NCBI GenBank assembly: GCA_030044455.1
Contig: JASHVU010000582.1
Span: 1-8,341 of the forward strand
Length of the DNA: 8,341 bases
Direction: 5' to 3'
From: Acidobacteriaceae bacterium
GTDB lineage: Bacteria > Acidobacteriota > Terriglobia > Terriglobales > Acidobacteriaceae
Shown: positions 1-5,125 of the stretch, piece after piece
How positions within the stretch are numbered: position 1 is the first letter of the stretch
Layout of the letters: the number at the start of each line of letters is the position of its first letter
The notes under the pieces: generated by a model
The model's database searches: none
Seen by the model: the letters and a program-made list of their open reading frames with translations, nothing else
What the model was told of the DNA's origin: nothing
Position numbers and translations under genes: made by a program

Positions 1-102
1 ATGCGTGCCGACAGGATTGCGGGCCGGCGTACCAGCGCTCCGGAGGAACGAGATCAGGCTTTCAAACAGATAAGAGAGTTCGCCGCCGAATCAGTTTTGT
101 GA
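1..102 (+). CDS. Possible 3' end of a gene truncated by the window edge
   Basis: Frame 1 is open from the first base to a TGA at 100-102 and encodes 33 residues ending in FKQIREFAAESVL. The composition is charged and helical and would suit a protein C-terminus. It would stop 22 bp before the end of pepA, giving a normal convergent pair. Base 1 happens to be an ATG, but a complete 33-residue gene is unlikely; truncation is the better reading. No family is recognisable. The stretch contains rare-looking codons (ATA, AGA) and is short enough to be open by chance, so confidence is low. Confidence 0.3.
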   Translation: MRADRIAGRRTSAPEERDQAFKQIREFAAESVL

Positions 103-124
103 ATGGCCGGCTCGTCGCGATTCT

Positions 125-1633
125 TCAGTAGCTCCGCACCCATTCCACAATTGACCGCACCGCAACCCCGCTCGGTCCCTTGGCGATGTACGGCCGCGTC
201 TCGTCAATCCAGGCCAGCCCCGCAATATCCAGATGAATCCACGGCGTGTCTTCGGCAAAGACATGCAGGAACTCGGCTGCCGTGCACGCGCCGCCATGCC
301 GGCCGCCCGTGTTCTTGATGTCGCCGATGTCCGACTTGATCTGGTCGGCGTACTCGTCGCCCAGCGGCATGCGCCAGAATTTTTCGCCCGAGACCTTCAG
401 CGCCTCTTCAAATCGGGAAAAGGTCTCGTCGTCGTTTGAGAACGCACCGGCATTCACCAGCCCGAGCGCTACGCCGATCGCACCGGTCAGTGTGGCTGCG
501 TCGATCAGGTGGGTGGCGCCCAGCTGCTTTGCGTAGGAAATGCCGTCGGCCAGCACCAGCCGCCCCTCCGCGTCGGTATTGACGATCTCGATCGTCTTAC
601 CCGACATGGCGGTCTGTACATCGCCGGGTTTATATGCCTTGCCGTCAGGCATGTTTTCGGCCGCGCAGATGACCGCAATTACCCGCACCTTCGGCTTCAG
701 CAGTGCAATGGCCCGCATCGCCCCGATCATTGCGGCGCCCCCGGCCATGTCGTACTTCATCTTCTCCATGTTGTCCGAAGGCTTGATCGAGATTCCGCCG
801 GTATCGAAGGTAATGCCTTTGCCCACCAGGCCGAGCACCGGGCCGTCTGTTACGCCCTCGGGCTCATAGCGCAGCACGATCAAAGCCGGAGGCTCAGCCG
901 AACCCTGCGAAACAGCCCAGAATGCGCCCATCTTCAGCTCGTGCAGCTTTTCGGTCGAATAGACGTCCCACCCCAGCCCGACCGCCTGCGCCATCTCCGC
1001 CGCCCTTTGGCCCAACACCGTTGGCGTCAGCTTGTTGCCCGGCTCGTTCACCAGCGAGCGCGTCAGATTCTGGCTTTCGCCCACAATCACGCCCTCGCCA
1101 AATGCCGCTTCGAGTGGCTCCTGGTCCGCCGTCTCCGCTGCCACCAGCCGAAAGCGCTCGACGCTCATGTCCTTGCGGTCGCTTTTGTAAGTATCGGCAT
1201 CGAAGTCGCCAACGATGGCGCCTTCGGCGACAGCGCGTCCCACTTCGCGAGGCGGCGTTGCGGGTCCAATTTCAGGCAGGATCAAAGCCAACTCTCTGAT
1301 TCCACGCGGCTTGGCGTACCGCACCGCCGCCCCGACCGCATTGCGCACACCCTGAGTCTTCACTTTGGCCAGCTTGCCCAGACCCACAATCAGCAGCCGC
1401 CTGGCCTTGAGCCCCGCCGGGGAATGCAGCAGCAGTGTCTCGTTCGCCGCAGCTTTGTACTCCCCGCTCCTAAGCACCGCCTCGGCGGCCTTCTTCACCA
1501 CTTCATCGGCGGCTAGGAGCACTGGCGCCGGCTTTGCCTCAGCGCCTTTTGCTGTCTGGCTGTCGGCGGCCAATACGGCCAATAGTTCAGTCTCAATCTC
1601 GGCGAAAGGAGAATAAGTCAGTTCAGTCTGCAT
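125..1633 (-). CDS. pepA: Leucyl aminopeptidase, M17 family (PepA)
   Basis: Cytosolic dinuclear-metal aminopeptidase that removes N-terminal residues (often Leu) from peptides, acting in protein turnover; M17 enzymes are typically hexamers. The 502-residue length is normal for the family. The N-terminal M17 domain spans roughly 1-160 and the catalytic domain roughly 170-502. All expected active-site residues are visible: K272 and D277 in GKGITFDTGG, catalytic K284, D295 in KMKYDMAGG, and D354, E356 and R358 in the signature NTDAEGRLVLAD. Every one sits exactly 10 positions below its E. coli PepA counterpart. The ATG start at 1633 is constrained by an in-frame stop (1646-1648 on the plus strand) five codons upstream; the ribosome-binding site is weak, only a purine run (GAAAGAA). 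It is divergent from the small membrane-protein gene. The DNA-binding role of E. coli PepA cannot be inferred from sequence alone. Confidence 0.97.
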   Translation of the reverse strand: MQTELTYSPFAEIETELLAVLAADSQTAKGAEAKPAPVLLAADEVVKKAAEAVLRSGEYKAAANETLLLHSPAGLKARRLLIVGLGKLAKVKTQGVRNAVGAAVRYAKPRGIRELALILPEIGPATPPREVGRAVAEGAIVGDFDADTYKSDRKDMSVERFRLVAAETADQEPLEAAFGEGVIVGESQNLTRSLVNEPGNKLTPTVLGQRAAEMAQAVGLGWDVYSTEKLHELKMGAFWAVSQGSAEPPALIVLRYEPEGVTDGPVLGLVGKGITFDTGGISIKPSDNMEKMKYDMAGGAAMIGAMRAIALLKPKVRVIAVICAAENMPDGKAYKPGDVQTAMSGKTIEIVNTDAEGRLVLADGISYAKQLGATHLIDAATLTGAIGVALGLVNAGAFSNDDETFSRFEEALKVSGEKFWRMPLGDEYADQIKSDIGDIKNTGGRHGGACTAAEFLHVFAEDTPWIHLDIAGLAWIDETRPYIAKGPSGVAVRSIVEWVRSY

Positions 1634-1651
1634 GGAGCCATTCTTTCATTT

Positions 1652-1669
1652 TGGGCAGGCTTCAGCCCA
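1652..1669. repeat. Degenerate GGGCTTCAGCCC-type palindrome
   Basis: The arms TGGGC (1652-1656) and GCCCA (1665-1669) can pair, and GGCT-TC-AGCC (1658-1667) is itself a perfect inverted repeat. The core matches the palindrome at 3925-3938. It lies just upstream of pepA, so it would be in the pepA 5' leader if transcription starts beyond it. It is probably a worn member of the dispersed palindrome family seen elsewhere in the window. Confidence 0.4.
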
Positions 1670-1698
1670 GGGCGCCGATCTATACAACCGGAAGGCTA

Positions 1699-1727
1699 TT
1701 GACCGGGCAGGGAAATCGTCTCACAAT
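1699..1727 (+). promoter_or_regulatory. Candidate sigma-70 promoter for the small membrane protein gene
   Basis: A -35-like TTGACC (1699-1704, 5/6 to consensus) lies 17 bp before a -10-like CACAAT (1722-1727, 4/6). Transcription would begin near 1734, leaving a leader of about 40 nt before the ATG at 1775. Spacing and position are ideal, but in GC-rich DNA this is a prediction only. No comparably good promoter was found for pepA on the other strand; a TATAGA-like -10 at 1679-1684 lacks a -35 partner. Confidence 0.4.
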
Positions 1728-1774
1728 CGGGAAAATCGGCGTATTGTGCGAGATCGAGCCCGGAGGGTACGCCC

Positions 1775-2143
1775 ATGCGGCATCGAGGTGAAAAGCTCGT
1801 TCGAGTCGTCTCCGCCCTGATCACCCTCGGGATGGCGGGCTGCCTCGTCCTCTTCGTCGTTGGAAAAAAGCTCGATGCAGCGACACTCGTATCCTACTCG
1901 GTCGCGGTTGTTGCCTGCGCTGTCTTTGCCACTCCCTGGCCCTGGCGCGAAAACTCGAGAGCCCGTTTCTACGCACTGCTCGGGGTGCTTTGGAGCTCCG
2001 CTGCCGGGACTGCCTGGATTCACGACCAATCCATGATGGCAACCCTGTACGGCGTTGCCGCCGGTCTTAGCTTCTGGGGCTCGCTGACAATCGTGTCCTG
2101 GCGCAGCAATTCCCACGCCGGCCACGCGCAACAAGCGAAGTAA
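1775..2143 (+). CDS. Small four-helix inner-membrane protein, function unknown
   Basis: Encodes 122 residues with four hydrophobic segments at about 9-29, 36-54, 64-81 and 87-108, joined by short polar loops, so it is probably an integral inner-membrane protein. The basic N-terminus (MRHRGEK) suggests a cytoplasmic N-end, and the tail of about 14 residues is polar and His/Gln-rich. The ATG has a strong Shine-Dalgarno (GGAGGG, 1762-1767) 7 nt upstream and a candidate promoter further up, which supports a real gene. I do not recognise a family: no catalytic or metal-binding motif is apparent. It stands alone, divergent from pepA and convergent with the phosphatase gene, so context gives no functional clue. 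Confidence 0.75.
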   Translation: MRHRGEKLVRVVSALITLGMAGCLVLFVVGKKLDAATLVSYSVAVVACAVFATPWPWRENSRARFYALLGVLWSSAAGTAWIHDQSMMATLYGVAAGLSFWGSLTIVSWRSNSHAGHAQQAK

Positions 2144-2147
2144 CCCA

Positions 2148-2172
2148 GGCACCCCACAACGCAGGTGTCTTT
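2148..2172 (+). terminator. Weak terminator-like hairpin after the membrane protein gene
   Basis: GGCACC (2148-2153) pairs with GGTGTC (2164-2169) over six pairs, one of them G-U, with a 10-nt loop. It begins 5 nt after the stop codon and is followed by only three Ts. The placement is right for a terminator but the U-tract is short, so it may act weakly or not at all. Confidence 0.3.
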
Positions 2173-2211
2173 GCAACCGAGTTTCTATATCGGCAGCCCG
2201 CAAAAAGCGTC

Positions 2212-2232
2212 AAAAAAAAGGCCGAAAAACGG
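2212..2232 (-). terminator. Possible U-tract terminator downstream of the phosphatase gene
   Basis: Read on the minus strand, a CCG-TTTTT-CGG hairpin (2222-2232) is followed within two bases by eight Ts (2219-2212). It lies about 90 nt beyond the phosphatase stop codon, in the convergent gap. The stem has only three base pairs, so this is a weak candidate resting mainly on the T-run. Confidence 0.25.
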
Positions 2233-2320
2233 GGGCATTTTCTCAGTGATCTTCTGCCACAAAATAGAGACCTTCGGTAAAATCCCGGCTACCAGTAGAA
2301 CTCTCGCCTTCCGAGTCGGC

Positions 2321-3655
2321 TTACCTGGACGAAGCAGGTTTCTTCTTTCCCGCTTTTGCCGCCTTCACAGTTTTCTGCTTGCTGGTCTTCGACGCACCGG
2401 AGGTAATGATTTTGCCGGACTGCAGGTTCACGGTAACCGAATCCCGCACCTGTACGGGTTGGTTGCGATGAGCCGTCGAAAAAGTTATCGCCAATGATTT
2501 TGCGTCTGACGTAATGGTCAAGTAGCCAAAGTCGACGATCGGGTCAATCTCGAGTGTATGATCTCCGATCGTCGTTCCCGCCGGAGGCGCCGCAGTCTGC
2601 GGTGGTGTGGCAGCATAGCCGCCTGAGCCGGCGACGACATAGGGCACCTGCCGCCCGTTGATCGTCCTGGTGAATCGCTGATACAGGTGCGCATGACCCG
2701 ACAATAGTGCGTCGGGCCATAAGTTGGCGCTCTTGCAACAGGCATCAATGTCCTGCATCAGGCCCCCGCTCCCACCGGTCTTCGCATCGACTGAGAGCGG
2801 AGGATGATGTACAGCGATAAGGACGGCGCGCTTTCCTGCATCGTGCTGCGGCTTTAACCGCTTCAGCTCCGACGTCAGGAAAGTGAGCTGGTCATTCACG
2901 AGCGGAAAGTGGCCACCTTGCGAAGAGATGATGCCGCCTCCCGTGTCCATCACATTGCTGTACAGTCCGATGATCGAAATGAACGGCGCGTCAAGCGTGA
3001 AATAGACGCCCGGCTGAGTCATGACGCTTCTGGTCATGGTGGGCGCGTCGGGCGAGGGATCGGGCGACGCCGAGCAGAAGTTGGTCAGGAATGCCGCGAG
3101 AGTTGGTACCTGCGGGGCGCTTGATGACTGGCCGAAAACCATGCCGTCATGATTGCCGGGGATCGCGAAAATGGGCCGGTCGTACTCGCGAAACGGCTCA
3201 TAGAACTGGTCGTAATAGTATTGAGCCTCGCCGAACTCGTAGATCACGTCTCCAAGATGAAAGAAGAACGCCGGACCGGCCTCTCCCGACGACTGCACCT
3301 CCGCGACCATCGCATCGGCAACCGCCGCTTCGTCAGCGAGCGACGATGCCGCCGTCTGTTGTTTGCCCGTCTTGGCCGCCCCGGTGTCCCCGACAGAATG
3401 GAAGACAATTCTCCCCGCTTGATTGATGGATTGGATCAAGCTGGCCGGCAGATAGTTGGCAAGGTTGATATAAGGCAGGGCCCCCGTCCGTGGCGGCGGA
3501 ATCGGTTGTACCTGATTCTTGTGCTTCAGGTAGTAAGGGGAGTTGTAATACGCATTGCTGGTGTTATCCACCTGGAAGGCGTCTTCGTCGGGTGACGGTT
3601 TGGGGTCCGCGTAGAGCTGCCCCCCTGGTCCAATGAGAGTGGATTGTACTGGCAT
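2321..3655 (-). CDS. Purple-acid-phosphatase-like metallophosphoesterase
   Basis: A 444-residue calcineurin-like phosphoesterase with the five-block metal site typical of purple acid phosphatases: DTG (D90), GDVIY (D136, Y139), GNHD (N168), the AVHH block (H283) and GHAHLYQRF (H321, H323). All seven expected ligands are present, including the tyrosine that binds Fe(III) in that family, so a dinuclear phosphomonoesterase or diesterase activity is likely; the substrate cannot be told from sequence. The N-terminal 80 residues are polar and Pro-rich, with no signal peptide or membrane segment. The C-terminal tail (about 421-444) is Lys/Ala/Ser-rich. The ATG at 3655 has AGGA/GAGG (plus strand 3661-3665) about 6 nt upstream, supporting this start. 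It is apparently transcribed alone, with a gene-free region upstream. The fold and metal-site call is confident; the biological role is open. Confidence 0.9.
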   Translation of the reverse strand: MPVQSTLIGPGGQLYADPKPSPDEDAFQVDNTSNAYYNSPYYLKHKNQVQPIPPPRTGALPYINLANYLPASLIQSINQAGRIVFHSVGDTGAAKTGKQQTAASSLADEAAVADAMVAEVQSSGEAGPAFFFHLGDVIYEFGEAQYYYDQFYEPFREYDRPIFAIPGNHDGMVFGQSSSAPQVPTLAAFLTNFCSASPDPSPDAPTMTRSVMTQPGVYFTLDAPFISIIGLYSNVMDTGGGIISSQGGHFPLVNDQLTFLTSELKRLKPQHDAGKRAVLIAVHHPPLSVDAKTGGSGGLMQDIDACCKSANLWPDALLSGHAHLYQRFTRTINGRQVPYVVAGSGGYAATPPQTAAPPAGTTIGDHTLEIDPIVDFGYLTITSDAKSLAITFSTAHRNQPVQVRDSVTVNLQSGKIITSGASKTSKQKTVKAAKAGKKKPASSR

Positions 3656-3924
3656 TGATGTCCTCGATCCTTGGCTTGGAGGGGAGTTGATGCCGTTTCA
3701 TTCTGCCACAAGCCACGGCCCGACAGGGAAAAACAATCCGATAAAAAGCTGGTTCTCATCCGCATTTCCTTTTGGCATCAGGCCTGGCTTCGCGCTGCCC
3801 CACTTCGCCGGGGGATCAATGCCTCGAAATCCCGTGTCGCGTTCCGGGTCAGTTTGATTCTCTGGCTCGACGGTCGCGGAGTGCCTGGTACTTGAGTTGC
3901 AAATGGTTCTTCCGGAGGGAGCAC

Positions 3925-3973
3925 TGGGCTTCAGCCCACTGAACAAGCGCAAATTTGCGGGGCCTTCAGGCCC
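3925..3973. repeat. Cluster of three short perfect palindromes
   Basis: Three inverted repeats occur in 49 bases: TGGGCT-TC-AGCCCA (3925-3938), the perfect 12-mer CGCAAATTTGCG (3948-3959) and GGGCCT-TC-AGGCCC (3960-3973). The first and third share the design of a GC-rich 6-bp arm around TTCA, with the outer bases changed in both arms together. This points to a REP-like intergenic element rather than chance or a protein-binding site for one gene. It does not look like an intrinsic terminator, as no T-run follows on either strand. Confidence 0.65.
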
Positions 3974-4053
3974 GGACTCTTCCCCTCTCCGCCATCCGAA
4001 GGAAACACAACTGTAGTACTGGCGGGCCGCGGAAAAACTTAATCTTGGCTACA

Positions 4054-4123
4054 GTTTTGAAAGGGCACGGATTTATCCGCGCCGACAACGGCAATAAAAC
4101 GACGAGGACTTTAGCCCCTCAGG
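4054..4123 (+). repeat. Palindromic repeat element, copy A
   Basis: Begins GTTTTGAAAGGG and ends TTTAGCCCCTCAGG. The first stem-loop pairs 4064-4072 with 4075-4083 (8 of 9 pairs, one A-C mismatch). A terminal hairpin of the GAGG..CTTTAG..CCCCTC type lies at 4104-4120. The first 32 bases match the copy at 8201 in 25 positions, including 12 of 12 at the head. Orientation is opposite to smpB, whose stop codon is about 120 bp away. Confidence 0.7.
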
Positions 4124-4241
4124 GAAGCCTTTCTCGCCCCATTCGGTTTTTTTCAGCAATCTGCCTTGAGGCCGGCGATTTCTCTGCTGAATTGAGTCGA
4201 GATGCGCTCATCGGAATGCCCTCCACCGCTTCCAACCCGGT

Positions 4242-4793
4242 TTAGCTCCTGTTTCTATGCTTATTGGCCTTGATCGCGGCACTCGCCTCGCGGTCGGCCT
4301 CGCGGCGGCGCTCCGTCTCCCGTTTGTCCCAGTCCTGCTTGCCCTTGGCCAGTGCCAGTTCGCACTTTACCCGCCCATGGCGGAAGTACAGCCGTACCGG
4401 GATGAGCGTATGCCCCTTCACCTGCGTCTTTTGGAGCAGCTTGCGAACTTCTTCCCGGTGCATCAGCAGCTTTCGTGTGCGGGTTTCGTCGTGATTGGCC
4501 AGGTTGCCATGAGAGTACGGTCCAATATGCATATTCAAAAGGAAGGCCTCGCCGTCCTTGACCAGCCCGTAGGCGTCTTTCAGGTTCGCCTTGCCCTCGC
4601 GAATCGACTTCACCTCGGTGCCGCGCAGCGCAATGCCCGCCTCAAACTTCTCAAGCAGAAAGTAGTTATGCCCTGCCTGCCGGTTAAAGGCCGCATCCCG
4701 CTCGCCGCTGGCCACGGGATCGCGCGGGCGCACCGGCTTGGCTTGTCCGGGCGCGTCTTTGGCGACAATTACGTGGCTGGTCTGACGGGCCAA
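4242..4793 (-). CDS. smpB: SsrA-binding protein SmpB
   Basis: SmpB binds tmRNA (SsrA) and delivers it to ribosomes stalled without a stop codon, enabling trans-translation and tagging of the unfinished peptide. Family landmarks are present in order: NRQAGHNYF (37-45), FEAG (50-53), GTEVKS (58-63), GKAN (67-70), ETRTRKLL (103-110) and AKGKQDWDKR (149-158), then a basic C-terminal tail (159-183) of the kind that enters the mRNA channel. The start at 4793 is TTG; an in-frame TGA lies five codons upstream with no ATG between. At 183 residues it is about 20 longer than usual. A GTG at residue 21 would give the canonical length (163 residues) but has no good ribosome-binding site, whereas GAGGA precedes the TTG by 9 nt. 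The tmRNA gene is not in the window. Confidence 0.96.
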   Translation of the reverse strand: MARQTSHVIVAKDAPGQAKPVRPRDPVASGERDAAFNRQAGHNYFLLEKFEAGIALRGTEVKSIREGKANLKDAYGLVKDGEAFLLNMHIGPYSHGNLANHDETRTRKLLMHREEVRKLLQKTQVKGHTLIPVRLYFRHGRVKCELALAKGKQDWDKRETERRREADREASAAIKANKHRNRS

Positions 4794-4796
4794 TTG

Positions 4797-4812
4797 AACC
4801 TGTCCTCAGGTT
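4797..4812 (-). promoter_or_regulatory. Hairpin presenting the smpB Shine-Dalgarno in its loop
   Basis: On the minus strand AACCTG (4812-4807) and CAGGTT (4802-4797) form a perfect 6-bp stem around the four bases AGGA (4806-4803), which are the core of the smpB ribosome-binding site; the TTG start begins 3 nt after the stem. It could present or mask the site, but only if transcription starts upstream of 4812. Confidence 0.35.
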
Positions 4813-4815
4813 TAA

Positions 4816-4824
4816 ATCGTAGCA
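4816..4824 (-). promoter_or_regulatory. Candidate extended -10 for smpB
   Basis: Read on the minus strand the sequence is TGC-TACGAT, an extended -10 (TGN plus 4/6 match to TATAAT). No good -35 hexamer lies at 16-18 bp, which extended -10 promoters tolerate. The start point would fall near 4809, giving a leader of only about 16 nt. Confidence 0.25.
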
Positions 4825-5125
4825 TCCTGCTTGGTGACCTAATCGAAGGGACCCGCTCCCACCTGGGCATTACGGTGGATTCGTCGCGGCCCGATTCCCG
4901 TCGCTCCGGTCCCACACACTTCCAACGCTGGAGCAGCGGCAGCCAGGCCGTTGTTTTTGCAGGCAATTCTCACCTGTCGCCTCTTCCAAACCTTTCCACA
5001 CAATGCGGAGCCGCCGTAAAATGAACCCTTACTGGCTCAAGTTGAATTCCGTCAGCCAACGGAACCGTGGACAGGGTGACCCCAAGACCCCGCAACCTTC
5101 AGCCGCACCGTCGCCTGGGAGCAGA

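Larger units (their letters stand above)
3656..4241. other. Gene-free region between smpB and the phosphatase gene, carrying repeats
   Basis: This stretch of 586 bp lies downstream of smpB and upstream of the phosphatase gene. Open frames of 74-96 codons cross it on both strands, but they lack recognisable domains, have no convincing ribosome-binding sites and run through the palindromes. It contains a three-palindrome cluster (3925-3973), an element with paired stem-loops (4054-4123) and a further small inverted repeat, GCCT-TG-AGGC (4163-4172), that resembles the same family. No tRNA or tmRNA fold and no convincing promoter was found by eye. Confidence 0.7.
4794..5125. other. Divergent smpB / secretin intergenic region and secretin leader
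   Basis: This 332-bp stretch must hold the promoters for smpB (leftward) and the secretin operon (rightward). No convincing sigma-70 promoter was found for the secretin. Two upstream in-frame ATGs (5003 and 5021) could extend the secretin N-terminus by 41 or 35 residues, but the extension is polar, lies before the signal peptide and lacks a good ribosome-binding site. A perfect inverted repeat TTCCGT-CAGCCA-ACGGAA (5047-5064) overlaps an alternative ACGG-AA-CCGT (5059-5068). No known riboswitch consensus was recognised. Confidence 0.5.

Noticed and set aside
509..1516. 335-codon open frame on the plus strand opposite pepA
   Set aside because: It is antisense to a gene with all active-site residues intact, is His/Arg/Gln-rich with no domain, and is the usual shadow of GC-rich coding DNA.
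2165..2497. 110-codon plus-strand frame across the convergent gap into the phosphatase gene
   Set aside because: It overlaps the 3' part of the phosphatase gene in antisense, and its composition is basic and irregular with no motif.
3698..4245. Several 74-96-codon frames on both strands in the smpB-phosphatase gap
   Set aside because: They run through palindromic repeats, overlap each other, lack good ribosome-binding sites and resemble no protein family.
4946..4960. Sigma-54-like GG...GC promoter ahead of the secretin
   Set aside because: The spacing between GG (4946-4947) and GC (4959-4960) is 11 bases rather than the required 10, and the flanking consensus is poor.
4257..5024. 255-codon plus-strand frame opposite smpB running to the secretin leader
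   Set aside because: It covers smpB in antisense and shows no recognisable domain; smpB is unambiguous on the other strand.
5047..5125. Riboswitch, for example a c-di-GMP class, in the secretin leader
   Set aside because: GC-rich short inverted repeats are present, but no conserved core of a known riboswitch class could be matched.
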